A DNA stretch of 64,000 nt from assembly GCA_049515655.1 (NCBI GenBank), contig JBEKTW010000015.1, positions 1 through 64,000 on the forward strand. The letters run 5' to 3'. The position numbers and the translations under genes were made by a program. Positions within the stretch are counted from its first letter, which is position 1. Each line of letters begins with the position of its first letter. This document shows, one piece after another, positions 8,625 through 17,195 of this stretch. Below the pieces are notes generated by a model. It worked only from the letters and a program-made list of their open reading frames with translations, was not told where the DNA came from and made no database searches. The DNA comes from JBEKTW01 sp049515655 (GTDB taxonomy: Bacteria > Bacteroidota > Ignavibacteria > UBA10030 > SZUA-254).

Positions 8625-9027
8625 GTGCGCTCAACAATTTTTGAATGACAGCCCGGTTTCCTTCCAAAATGTCGAACTTCGGGAGATCCGCCACCGGCAC
8701 CCACCGGATCGTCGTGAAGGCCCGGTTAACTAGCGCACCGCTGAAGGAGGGCACAAGGTGGTAATGAACGTCGAAGGTTCCGCTATCGGGATACGTGTAA
8801 TGTTCGCGGTGATAAAGCCCACCGACTTCTGCAACGATGTCCAGTTCTTCTTTCAGTTCGCGAAGCAAGCATTCCTCAGCAGTCTCGCCGTTTTCAAACT
8901 TGCCGCCCGGAAATTCCCACTTGAGTGGATACGCCACTGTCGGCTTGCGCTGGCACATCAGCACCTGACGTACATCAGATGCTGCCAGTCCATTCTGAAT
9001 AATGATGCCGACGGCAACTTTGACCAT
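8596..9027 (-). CDS. Nudix hydrolase, MutT-like (oxidised-nucleotide sanitising)
   Basis: A 143-residue Nudix protein close to the size of MutT and CTP pyrophosphohydrolase. It opens MVKVAVGIIIQNG, has the WEFPGGK entry typical of 8-oxo-dGTP diphosphatases, and carries a Nudix box (G-x5-E-x7-RE-x2-EE) at about residues 43-65. The position usually Gly after EEx is Asp (KEELDI), a small deviation. The ATG at 9027 matches the family start; the frame stays open to 9102. It is the first gene of a run with the MutY-like and Ogg genes, which strongly supports a role in removing 8-oxo-dGTP from the nucleotide pool. Confidence 0.88.
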   Translation of the reverse strand: MVKVAVGIIIQNGLAASDVRQVLMCQRKPTVAYPLKWEFPGGKFENGETAEECLLRELKEELDIVAEVGGLYHREHYTYPDSGTFDVHYHLVPSFSGALVNRAFTTIRWVPVADLPKFDILEGNRAVIQKLLSAHEGNEPGAR

Positions 9028-9206
9028 GGGAAAAAGATACGAAAAAACGCCTGGAATAACAATCTTCCGAGCTCCGGTTACAGAGAATTGCAGTTGTGGC
9101 AAGATTGGTGCGAAGGTCCGGAGAGAATTTTGAGATGGATTTTCTCTCTGCGATTCAGTACATTGAGCATGAAATCAAGGGGAAATTTTTTCAAGTACTG
9201 ATTAGC

Positions 9207-10064
9207 ATGGCTCATACTGTAAATCCGCAGGCAGACAAACTGCTCGATAAGGAATTCAAGTGCCTGAATGCCGGCTTCGTGCGCCTCATCGATTATATGG
9301 GCGGGGATGAATCGATTGTGCAGGCCGCACGCGTCTCGTACGGCAAGGGAACGAAAACGGTAAACGAAGACCGCGGGCTGATCCGCTATCTCATGCGGCA
9401 TCAACACACGACACCGTTTGAGATGGTGGAGTTCAAATTTCACGTGAAGCTTCCCATCTTCGTCGCGCGGCAGTGGATACGTCACCGGACGGCAAACGTG
9501 AACGAGTATTCGGGACGCTACTCGGTGATGAAGGACGAATTTTACGTGCCCGAACATGATGCGATTCACTACCAGAGCAAGGGCAACAGGCAGGGACGCG
9601 CCAAGGACGAAGTGCCGGCAGCGCTACGACAAAGAGTTCTGGAAATACTCACAAAAGCCCAGGGCGAAACGTATGCCGAATATGAACAAATGCTCGAATC
9701 CGACATCGCCCGCGAGCTCGCGAGAGTACATCTCCCGCTATCGCTGTACACGGAGTGGTACTGGAAGATCGACCTGCACAACCTTTTTCATTTTCTCGCT
9801 CTGCGGATGGATCCCCACGCGCAGTACGAAATCCGTGTCTATGCCGAAGCGATGGCAGAAATCACGAGCAAAGTTGCTCCGATCGCCTGGGAAGCATTTG
9901 AAGACTACAGTCTCAAGGCGGAACATTTCTCGCGCTTAGAGATGTGCGTCTTGAGAGAGCATCTCAACACGACACCGATCACAAAAGAATATCTTGAGTC
10001 AAAAGGATTTGGCAAGCGCGAGGCAGACGAGTTCCTGGAGAAACTGAGCAAGCTTCTTCGGTAG
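9207..10064 (+). CDS. thyX: Flavin-dependent thymidylate synthase
   Basis: ThyX makes dTMP from dUMP using FAD, NADPH and methylenetetrahydrofolate. The signature RHR-x7-S is present (RHRTANVNEYSGRYS, about residue 90), as are the ARVSYGKGTK and HTTPFEMVEFKFHVK blocks. The catalytic domain ends near residue ~245, with a conserved-looking C-terminal tail. Family homology begins near LDKEFKCLNAGFVRLIDYMG, so I chose the ATG at 9207 (285 residues). An in-frame ATG at 9135 has a better ribosome site (GGAGAG at 9120-9125) and would add 24 residues. The TAG stop is part of a REP-type GTAG tetranucleotide. It is transcribed divergently from the repair genes. Confidence 0.92.
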   Translation: MAHTVNPQADKLLDKEFKCLNAGFVRLIDYMGGDESIVQAARVSYGKGTKTVNEDRGLIRYLMRHQHTTPFEMVEFKFHVKLPIFVARQWIRHRTANVNEYSGRYSVMKDEFYVPEHDAIHYQSKGNRQGRAKDEVPAALRQRVLEILTKAQGETYAEYEQMLESDIARELARVHLPLSLYTEWYWKIDLHNLFHFLALRMDPHAQYEIRVYAEAMAEITSKVAPIAWEAFEDYSLKAEHFSRLEMCVLREHLNTTPITKEYLESKGFGKREADEFLEKLSKLLR

Positions 10065-10106
10065 CGCGACTCACCGAATGAATGTAGCGCGATTCGCTGA
10101 ATCGCG
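10061..10106 (+). repeat. REP elements downstream of thyX (one degenerate, one perfect)
   Basis: A degenerate copy (GTAGCGCGACTCACCGAAT) starts at 10061 and supplies the thyX stop codon. A full copy occupies 10084-10106: GTAG followed by the palindrome CGCGATTC-GCT-GAATCGCG. A GTAG-type head plus a hairpin is the hallmark of REPs recognised by RAYT transposases, and a RAYT gene follows at 10204. Confidence 0.85.
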
Positions 10107-10157
10107 AATAAGCATCTAAGCCGCAGAGATTGGGAAGGCCCGACAGAGGGAGGATTA

Positions 10158-10179
10158 GTAGTTCGATTCGCCGAATCGA
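10158..10179 (+). repeat. REP element upstream of the RAYT gene
   Basis: GTAG followed by a variant palindrome TCGATTC-GCC-GAATCGA. It lies 24 bases before the RAYT start codon and shares the orientation and GATTC/GAATC core of the 10084 copy. Confidence 0.8.
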
Positions 10180-10203
10180 TTGGGAGCAACGGAGAGTTTG
10201 GTC

Positions 10204-10863
10204 ATGGGAGACGAAATACTATATTACCGTCGTCGATTACCGCACTACCAGCCCAGACAGGGAACCTTCTTCGTAACGTTCCGCCTTGCAGGGTCACTTC
10301 CTGGTCAGGTCATACTACAATTGAAAAAGGAACACGAAAATCGGGAAAGAGAAATTGCTCGTATGAGTGATAATGATGTACGGAGGCTAAAGTTCGAGGA
10401 AGCACGCGAACAGTATTTCGGGAAATTCGACCAGTTCTTGGATACGTCAACTGAAGGCCACTTCTGGCTGCGAGATGACCGCATAGCCGGACATGTCGCC
10501 GACGCCATAATATACAGAGATCGGAAAGTGTATGATCTTCTCGCATATTGTATCATGCCCAATCATGTTCACATGGTCTTCAGCGTAGAGCGATTCGCTG
10601 AATCGCTACCCGCGCGAGACGGCGTCTCGCGCTACATTGTCACCGACATCATTGGATCCTTGAAGAAGTTCACCGCGCATGAAGCCAACAAAATACTGCA
10701 TCGCTCCGGCATCTTCTGGCAGCACGAAAGTTATGACCATGTCGTCCGCAACGACCGGGATCTCGGACGGATTATTGAGTACGTTCTTAACAATCCGGTT
10801 AAAGCTGGAATGGTTCAAGATTGGACAAAATGGAAATGGAGTTACTGCAAATTCATCCCGTAA
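10204..10863 (+). CDS. REP-associated tyrosine transposase (RAYT, Y1/IS200-like)
   Basis: A 219-residue HUH single-strand endonuclease relative. RAYTs bind and cut REP hairpins and are thought to spread REP sequences without being classical insertion sequences. The HUH motif is visible as PNHVHMVF (about residues 115-122), and the conserved tail SGIFWQHESYDHVVR...IIEYVLNNPVKAGMV includes the likely catalytic Tyr. The ATG at 10204 follows GGAGAG at a good distance; the frame is open to 10180. Two REP palindromes lie inside the gene at 10585-10635, where they encode an extra loop between the HUH motif and the SLKKFTAHEANKIL helix. The frame is intact, so the protein may still be active. REPs flank it on both sides. 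Confidence 0.92.
   Translation: MGDEILYYRRRLPHYQPRQGTFFVTFRLAGSLPGQVILQLKKEHENREREIARMSDNDVRRLKFEEAREQYFGKFDQFLDTSTEGHFWLRDDRIAGHVADAIIYRDRKVYDLLAYCIMPNHVHMVFSVERFAESLPARDGVSRYIVTDIIGSLKKFTAHEANKILHRSGIFWQHESYDHVVRNDRDLGRIIEYVLNNPVKAGMVQDWTKWKWSYCKFIP
10585..10635. repeat. Inverted REP pair inside the RAYT coding sequence
   Basis: The first palindrome (10589-10607) is AGCGATTC-GCT-GAATCGCT, preceded by GTAG at 10585. The second (10612-10632) is GCGCGAGAC-GGC-GTCTCGCGC, followed by CTAC, so its GTAG head is on the minus strand. The opposite orientations match a BIME-like pair. Together they encode residues 128-144 of the transposase without breaking its frame. Confidence 0.82.
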
Positions 10864-10934
10864 CGCGATTCGCTGAATCGCGAGTTAGCAAGACGGGTTT
10901 TGGAAGGCATCGTAGCGCGATTCGCCAAATCGCG
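10860..10934 (+). repeat. REP elements downstream of the RAYT gene
   Basis: Two copies: 10860-10882 has a GTAA head followed by CGCGATTC-GCT-GAATCGCG, with the TAA serving as the RAYT stop codon; 10912-10934 has a GTAG head followed by CGCGATT-CGCCA-AATCGCG. From 10935 to about 11098 I see no further gene or repeat. Confidence 0.85.
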
Positions 10935-11098
10935 AAACAGCTATTTCCCCAAGGTTAGAGATCGTCGGCCACCCCGTGATTACGACACGATTAATTTAAG
11001 AGTGGAGAAGCGCATAGATCATATGTCGAAGCATGCATTCAAGAAAGTGTGGATTCGGAAGGTGAGAATGGAAAAACAAACCAAACCGGCTGGAGAAA

Positions 11099-12013
11099 TC
11101 AAGGCTCTCGTAGCCAGAACCTGTATCGCAGCATGCGCCAGACGGAGATGTGTTGACCGCGATAAACCGCGGGCACGAATTTCCACTTGCTGGCCGATTT
11201 GAGTACGCCATTGTCAAGCTTGTAATTACTGCTCCTTGTGACGATTGCGGCGGAAACCTTTCCGTCCGTGTCTATGAGAATTCTCGCACAAACCTCCCCT
11301 TCCTCCCCACGACGGACAAATTTGGGATTGTATGCTACGGAGTCTATCGTCAAAACCAGCGGCTGGCGTTCCAGGACGAGTGGTTCCTCCAAACTTGTGT
11401 CGTTCGCAACATCTACACATGCTGCTTTGACCTCTGGAGTTGAAATCGAGTCGATGGAAAAGTGTTCCTCAACAATGGGAATACAGCGAGAATCAGGGGC
11501 CCTGCGGTCCTTTGACCATGGGGTCGTGAGTTTCGAATCTGAAAGGTCGTACAACGGAATTTGCTTGTCCAACGGTTCGAGCGCAAACCGAAACGATAGC
11601 AGTCTTGATACGCCAACGGGGGTTCCGGAGCGACGGGCGGGAGTGAACCTCCATGTTCGCGCCGCGGTTAGCGCGGGATCATTGAAAATCTCCGCGTCAC
11701 TCCTCAGTATTCCGGCGTTGGTGACTCTTCCACTGTCATTGATGTGGATCCTCAGAAGTACCGTTCCTTGGACGCCGGCGCGCAGAGCGATCTCTGGGTA
11801 CGGAGGTTGCACTTTAACGCTGGGGGTCGGTTGCTCATCCACGCCTTGCGAGTCTATGGAAGCGCTGTCTACAAGCATGCCTTCGACCGGCTTAGCCATT
11901 CCTGACGTAACCTGTCGAATGAATCTCGATCTGGGTTTTTCGTTCTGTCCCCAACTACAACAGACCAGTATTCCCACAAGAAGGCTGAGAACCCATGTGT
12001 TCCGCTGTTTCAT
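11099..12013 (-). CDS. Exported protein with two TonB C-terminal-like domains
   Basis: A 304-residue protein with a cleavable-looking signal peptide (about residues 1-22). The first TonB-C-like unit begins VQPPYPEIALRAGVQGTVLLRIHINDSGRV (about 68-98) and ends ARTWRFTPARRSG. The second, more divergent, begins YNPKFVRRGEEGEVCARILIDTDGKV (about 227-252) and ends ASKWKFVPAVYRG. TonB normally has one such domain, a membrane anchor and a proline-rich stretch; here there is no obvious uncleaved anchor, so a periplasmic role other than classical energy transduction is likely. It overlaps the stop of the upstream ArfB gene by four bases. Confidence 0.72.
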   Translation of the reverse strand: MKQRNTWVLSLLVGILVCCSWGQNEKPRSRFIRQVTSGMAKPVEGMLVDSASIDSQGVDEQPTPSVKVQPPYPEIALRAGVQGTVLLRIHINDSGRVTNAGILRSDAEIFNDPALTAARTWRFTPARRSGTPVGVSRLLSFRFALEPLDKQIPLYDLSDSKLTTPWSKDRRAPDSRCIPIVEEHFSIDSISTPEVKAACVDVANDTSLEEPLVLERQPLVLTIDSVAYNPKFVRRGEEGEVCARILIDTDGKVSAAIVTRSSNYKLDNGVLKSASKWKFVPAVYRGQHISVWRMLRYRFWLREP

Positions 12014-12432
12014 TCCTCCCTCACTCTCCTGAGCCGTTTGACCTCGCTGCGCCGTTTCTTCGAGCGGAGCCGCCTCTCCTTCCCCCCCGCAGAAATTCTT
12101 GTCTTGATCCTCTTCTTTCGCGGCATCAATGCATGCCTCAACAGCTCCACGAATCTTTTAACGGCATCCTCACGGTTGCGCCACTGGCTGCGTGATTCCT
12201 GCGCGACGACCCGCAGTATGCCCGCCGTATCGATTTTCGATTTCAGATGCTTGAGAATTCTCTCGCGGTCGGAATCGGAAAGACTCGGCGACCGGGCCAC
12301 GTCAAACAGTAATTCCACGCGGGTTTCCACTTTGTTGACGTTCTGCCCGCCGTGCCCCCCGCTCCGGGCGAAGCGGAATTGCAATTCCGAAATCGGAATC
12401 TTCACGTTGCTATTTATGGAAACCCCGGGCAT
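12010..12432 (-). CDS. arfB: Peptidyl-tRNA hydrolase ArfB (ribosome rescue)
   Basis: A 140-residue release-factor-like protein that frees stalled ribosomes by hydrolysing peptidyl-tRNA without a stop codon. The GGQ catalytic motif is in RSGGHGGQNVNKVETRV (about residues 24-40). The basic C-terminal tail (RKKRIKTRIS...KRRSEVKRLRR) is the segment that enters the empty mRNA channel. The ATG at 12432 gives the family length (E. coli ArfB is 140 residues) and aligns MPGVSINSNVKIPISEL with the family start; the frame is open to 12462. Its stop overlaps the double-TonB gene start (ATGA), an unexpected coupling of a translation factor and an exported protein. Confidence 0.88.
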   Translation of the reverse strand: MPGVSINSNVKIPISELQFRFARSGGHGGQNVNKVETRVELLFDVARSPSLSDSDRERILKHLKSKIDTAGILRVVAQESRSQWRNREDAVKRFVELLRHALMPRKKRIKTRISAGGKERRLRSKKRRSEVKRLRRVREE

Positions 12433-12539
12433 GCGTATCATCTCAGCAACTGGAACATACAAAAAATTCTACAGAGTTTCTTCCTATGCAAAAAATTAGT
12501 ATCTTTTTGTAGCGATTCTACTATTATGAGCATATTATC

Positions 12540-13442
12540 ATGAGTACTTCAGCGACTGTCGACATCGAGACGCTCTCACGTATTCCCCTTTTTTCAACAC
12601 TTCAACCGAATGACCTGAAAAGCCTTGCCGACCTCTGGAAATCGGTTTCGCGAGACGTTGGACAGGTTATTTTCAGAAAAGGGGAACCATCGGGTGCGAT
12701 GTACGTCGTCCGTGAAGGTGAAGTCGCCATAACGACCTGGACGGAAGATAACGAAGAGGTAACACTGACCGTTCTCTCGGACGGCGATTTCTTCGGTGAG
12801 CTCGGGATGTTTGATGGTTCGCCCCGGACCGCAAGCGCAAAAGTTGTCACCAAGGCGAATCTCTTGGAGATGACGCGCGAAGATTTCGTGAGCTTCCTGC
12901 TCAGAAAACCCGAGGTGTGTCTCAATCTTGCGGGCGTGATCGCCCAGCGGCTGCGCGCGACAAATGAATTGGTTGAGCGTCGTACGGCGCGGAACGTCAA
13001 CGAAGAAATTGAACAAAGCCTGAGTTTCGGTCAGCGAATCTCGGACAAGGTCGCGAAGTTTGGCGGCAGCTGGGGATTTGTCGGACTTTTCATCGGCATT
13101 CTTCTGCTGTGGGTTGCGCTCAACACGCTGGAAGCGTTCTATCATCCCATCGACCCGTTCCCGTACGCGTTTCTTAATCTTGTACTCGGAGCTATTTCAG
13201 CCCTGCAGGCGCCGTTCATCATGATGAGCCAGAATCGGCAGTCTGAAAAAGATCGATTGCGTGCAGAGCTCGATTACCAAATCAATCTCAAAGCAGAAAT
13301 GCAGATACAAAGTCTCCACGTGAAGCTGGATGAGATTCGCGCGTACGAAATCCATGAGATGCGCGAAGTACAACGCGAGTTGATTGCCTTTCTCAAGAAG
13401 CAGGAAGAGCTTACGAGTAAGCTGCGAGTGGGAAAGTCGTAA
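12540..13442 (+). CDS. Cyclic nucleotide-binding domain fused to DUF1003 membrane domain
   Basis: A 300-residue protein. Residues ~10-130 form a Crp-like cNMP-binding domain; the phosphate-binding cassette reads GELGMFDGSPRTASA (about 83-97), close to the FGE-x5-RxA signature. Residues ~165-235 match DUF1003, with two membrane segments (GFVGLFIGILLLWVAL, and the segment around FLNLVLGAISAL) and the PFIMMSQNRQ turn. The C-terminus is a long charged coiled coil. This looks like a membrane protein gated by a cyclic nucleotide, but DUF1003 function is unknown. A possible start is the ATG overlapping a TGAG at 12540; no clear ribosome site is visible. Confidence 0.85.
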   Translation: MSTSATVDIETLSRIPLFSTLQPNDLKSLADLWKSVSRDVGQVIFRKGEPSGAMYVVREGEVAITTWTEDNEEVTLTVLSDGDFFGELGMFDGSPRTASAKVVTKANLLEMTREDFVSFLLRKPEVCLNLAGVIAQRLRATNELVERRTARNVNEEIEQSLSFGQRISDKVAKFGGSWGFVGLFIGILLLWVALNTLEAFYHPIDPFPYAFLNLVLGAISALQAPFIMMSQNRQSEKDRLRAELDYQINLKAEMQIQSLHVKLDEIRAYEIHEMREVQRELIAFLKKQEELTSKLRVGKS

Positions 13443-13594
13443 ATTGCTTGTTCGTCACCCGCGTGATCTGGCGTGGGTGAAGCTTGCAGCCTGAGTGTTG
13501 CATGGTCATGAACCCTTGCTGTGCCGATCTGGTCGGGACGGCGTGGGAAAGGTGTTTTTGAGACCGCAGGACGGATGTTGAATGTAAGTCGCGA

Positions 13595-16500
13595 ATGAAG
13601 AAAATCAAGCAGAGAATATTTCGCTCGGATCGATTCGAGACTCTCGAGAAGAAAGTAAAGAACCTAGCAAGCAAGCAACCGCTTCTTCTTCAAGGCGTTG
13701 CCGGCTCGTTGCTCGCCTTCGTAACAGCGAGTGTGTTTGAACGCCATGACGCGCAAGTGGTGGCGGTCGCTCCGGACGACGACTCGGCGGAAAAGCTCCG
13801 CGACGATTGCACTCTCCTGCTCGGGGAAGAGAATGTCCGATTCTTTGGGACACTCCCGCACCATCAAGCGCAAATGCTTGATATGAGCACACCGATTGCC
13901 CGGACCGAAACACTGAGATCGCTCGCCGCGGGCGCGAGTGTTGTCGTGGTCGCATCGCCGGAGTCCGTGGCCGAAAGTGTTCCGCCCAGGGAGAGTTTCT
14001 GTCGGATGATCATTGAACTGAAAGCTGGCGAAGAAAAACCATTCCAGGACTTCATCCTGCGGTTAACTGAGAACGGTTTTGAGCAAAAGGATTTTGTGGA
14101 GGGGTACGGCGATGTCGCAGTCCGCGGTGGAATCATCGACGTGTTTCCGTTTATCGGAGAAAACCCGATCCGGATTGAATTCTTCGGCGACACGATAGAG
14201 TCGATCCGTGAATTTGACGTCCTTTCACAGCGGTCGATCCGGCAGCTGCCGTCGGCGAGCATCGTTCCGGCCATGTCCGCAGATGTGGTTGATGACGCGG
14301 AGTTACCACGGGGACCCGGTGTGGCAGATGAGGTGAAAAGAATTTCGGCGTCATTGTTCGACTACCTGTCTCCCGAAGCGATTATCATCCTCAACGACCC
14401 TGCGCTCATCGAGGCGGAGATTAACGAGCTTGTTCATGAAGGCGTTCAGGATCTTTTTGATTGGAAGTACATCGATGGGCAGTCCCGAGCTTTTCGCCGG
14501 ATCGTCAATTCACCGTTCCATCGTCAGCAATCGACGGTTGAGGATGAAATATCGACATCGCTCATAGATTTTGCGTCGGCACCACAGCCGGCCTTTAATG
14601 GAAACATCCACGTGCTGGTGGATTCGCTAAAGAAACTTGCCTTGGATGGCTATACCATCCATCTTGCAAGCGATACGAAGGAAGAGGGCGCACGGCTCAA
14701 AGAGTTGGTGGAGGAAGTTCTGACGTCGCCGGAAGATTCTTATCCGGTATCAGGCGTCGGAACGCGGATTGCAGGCGTTCGGGAGGATGAGCACGAACTT
14801 CCTGTCCCGAACCTTCGCACCGACGTCGAGCAGGCCGAACCATCTGCGGTTACCTTTGAACTTCTTTCTGAAACGGTTCATGCTGGTTTCATTTTCCCTC
14901 CGGCCAGGCTTGCGGTCTTCACGGAACACGAAATATTCGGACGGTTGAAGCGGCGTGGAACCGGCAAGCGCCGGCGTTTCAAAGGATTCACGCAAAAGGA
15001 ACTGCAGCAACTTCGGCCAGGCGATTGCGTTGTGCATGTCGACCACGGGATCGGGACCTTTGCGGGATTGGCAAAACTAAAGGTCGGGGGGATGGACCAG
15101 GAAGTTATGAAACTGCTGTTTCTTGAAAACGACGTCCTGTACGTCAATTTGAGTTTTGTTAACCGGGTCCAGAAATACTCGTCACAGGAAGGTCACATCC
15201 CGAAGCTCAGCAAGCTCGGGGGTGACGAGTGGGAGCGGATGAAAGCACGGGCGAAGCGACGCATCAAAGACATTGCGCGGGACCTCATCGCGCTCTACGC
15301 CCGGCGCAAACATGAACGGGGTTTTGCGTTCTCTCCCGACACACACTGGCAAAGAGAGCTAGAAGCATCGTTCATGTACGAAGACACTCCCGACCAGGCG
15401 CAAGCGACTTCGGACGCGAAGCGCGACATGGAAAGCGCGTCACCGATGGATCGCCTCATCTGCGGCGACGTGGGATTCGGCAAGACCGAAGTTGCCGTTC
15501 GCGCCGCCTTCAAAGCGGTCATGGACGGAAAGCAGGTTGCGGTGCTTGTGCCGACAACGATTCTCGCGATGCAGCATTACAATACCTTCCAGGACCGGCT
15601 GGCAAGATATACGGTGAGAATCGAGAGCATCATGCGATTCAAGTCCGCGAAAGAGCAAAAGAAGATTGTGCAGCAGCTTGAAGCCGGCGGCATCGATATC
15701 ATCATCGGCACGCACCGTCTGCTCTCGAAGGATATTGCGTTGAAAGACCTGGGTTTGCTGATCATCGACGAGGAGCACCGCTTCGGGGTGGCTGCAAAAG
15801 AGAAATTGCGGAAGTTGAAGGCAAGCGTCGATACGCTGACATTAACGGCAACTCCGATCCCGCGCACACTGCACTTCTCGCTGGTCGGCGCGCGCGACCT
15901 CTCGCTCATTTCAACACCGCCGAGAAATCGCCTGCCGATTGCCACGGAAATCGTCTCGGCGGATTTTACCGACAAGCGCGGGCACTGGCAATTCATTCGT
16001 GAGGCAATTCTCAAGGAATTGCATCGTGGCGGACAGGCCTATTTCGTGCATGACCGGGTGAACAACATCGATGCGATTGCCCAACAGGTGCAATCGCATG
16101 TTCCGGAAGCCCGGGTTGATATCGCCCACGGTCAGATGCACGGGCACCAGCTCGAGAAAGTGATGTTCGATTTCCTTGAGAAAAAGCGGGACGTTCTTGT
16201 GTGCACGAAGATCATTGAATCGGGTATCGACATTCCGAGTGTCAATACCATCATCGTCAATCGTGCGGACCGGTTCGGGCTGGCGGAGTTGTACCAGCTG
16301 CGCGGGCGGGTCGGTCGGTCGAACGTCCAGGCGTATGCGTACCTGTTGACACCGCCGCTGGGCCTTCTGCCCAGGCCGGCATTGCGCCGCCTGCAAGCCA
16401 TTGAGGAATTTACCGAGCTTGGTTCGGGTTTCAATTTAGCGATGCGCGACCTGGAGATTCGCGGCGCCGGCAATTTACTCGGCGCCGAACAGTCGGGCTT

Positions 16501-17158
16501 CATCATGGAAATGGGTTTTGAGATGTACGAGCGCGTCGTTCGTGAGGCCGTGGAGGAACTGAAGCAGGAGGAGTTCAAAGAAGTCTTTCAAAAGGACACC
16601 GTGAAATTTCCAATTCGCGATTTGAAATTTGCAGAGGCTGTCATCGAATCAGATATTGAGGCTCTCATCCCCGATTTCTACGTTGAATCCGATTCCGAGC
16701 GTCTCGATATCTACCGGCGTCTGTACAGAGCAGTGAGTGAGGAGGAACTCGTATCGATGCGGGGAGAGCTGCATGACCGTTTTGGTGAATACCCGGAAGA
16801 GGTGGAACATTTGTTCATTCTCGTCGAGTTGCGGATGTCGGCCTCTCGGGCAGGCTTTAAGAAAATCTCGCTCAAAGGGAAACAACTCTCCATTACGTTG
16901 CCCGATGCATCCGATGAACGGTTTTACGGCTTGCCCACCAGCAGTGAGACAACGGAAGATGGAGACAAAACCGCGCCATTCCAGCAAATGATGAAAGAAA
17001 TAGGCAACGGAGAGATAAAAAACGTTCACCTCAAACAGGTCGGGAAGGAACTAACACTGCAATTTACGCATGTCTTGCCCGACGGCACAAAGGAACGGTT
17101 GGAAGATGCGAAAAAGAAGTTGCAGGAGGTCATGACTTGGAGCTTCCTTTCCGGCTAA
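13595..17158 (+). CDS. mfd: Transcription-repair coupling factor
   Basis: Mfd pushes stalled RNA polymerase off DNA lesions and recruits UvrA. At 1187 residues it is full length. In order it has the UvrB-like N-terminal module (about 1-350), the polymerase-interacting CarD-like domain (GDCVVHVDHGIGTFAGL, about 475), the RecG-like motor with Walker A GDVGFGKTE (about 625) and DEEH (about 722), the TRG-type motif region (about 890-960), and the C-terminal autoregulatory domain. It starts at ATG 13595 with no strong ribosome site; a preceding gap of ~150 bases holds nothing obvious. It appears to stand alone, with a hairpin 38 bases past the stop. Confidence 0.97.
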   Translation: MKKIKQRIFRSDRFETLEKKVKNLASKQPLLLQGVAGSLLAFVTASVFERHDAQVVAVAPDDDSAEKLRDDCTLLLGEENVRFFGTLPHHQAQMLDMSTPIARTETLRSLAAGASVVVVASPESVAESVPPRESFCRMIIELKAGEEKPFQDFILRLTENGFEQKDFVEGYGDVAVRGGIIDVFPFIGENPIRIEFFGDTIESIREFDVLSQRSIRQLPSASIVPAMSADVVDDAELPRGPGVADEVKRISASLFDYLSPEAIIILNDPALIEAEINELVHEGVQDLFDWKYIDGQSRAFRRIVNSPFHRQQSTVEDEISTSLIDFASAPQPAFNGNIHVLVDSLKKLALDGYTIHLASDTKEEGARLKELVEEVLTSPEDSYPVSGVGTRIAGVREDEHELPVPNLRTDVEQAEPSAVTFELLSETVHAGFIFPPARLAVFTEHEIFGRLKRRGTGKRRRFKGFTQKELQQLRPGDCVVHVDHGIGTFAGLAKLKVGGMDQEVMKLLFLENDVLYVNLSFVNRVQKYSSQEGHIPKLSKLGGDEWERMKARAKRRIKDIARDLIALYARRKHERGFAFSPDTHWQRELEASFMYEDTPDQAQATSDAKRDMESASPMDRLICGDVGFGKTEVAVRAAFKAVMDGKQVAVLVPTTILAMQHYNTFQDRLARYTVRIESIMRFKSAKEQKKIVQQLEAGGIDIIIGTHRLLSKDIALKDLGLLIIDEEHRFGVAAKEKLRKLKASVDTLTLTATPIPRTLHFSLVGARDLSLISTPPRNRLPIATEIVSADFTDKRGHWQFIREAILKELHRGGQAYFVHDRVNNIDAIAQQVQSHVPEARVDIAHGQMHGHQLEKVMFDFLEKKRDVLVCTKIIESGIDIPSVNTIIVNRADRFGLAELYQLRGRVGRSNVQAYAYLLTPPLGLLPRPALRRLQAIEEFTELGSGFNLAMRDLEIRGAGNLLGAEQSGFIMEMGFEMYERVVREAVEELKQEEFKEVFQKDTVKFPIRDLKFAEAVIESDIEALIPDFYVESDSERLDIYRRLYRAVSEEELVSMRGELHDRFGEYPEEVEHLFILVELRMSASRAGFKKISLKGKQLSITLPDASDERFYGLPTSSETTEDGDKTAPFQQMMKEIGNGEIKNVHLKQVGKELTLQFTHVLPDGTKERLEDAKKKLQEVMTWSFLSG

Positions 17159-17195
17159 ACCCGGGCTCGACGCTCTATGCTTTTGGGTGAAAGAC

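Noticed and set aside
10900..11202. Open plus-strand frame of 100 codons after the RAYT gene
   Set aside because: Its first part is REP palindrome and the rest overlaps the 3' end of the better-supported double-TonB gene on the other strand.
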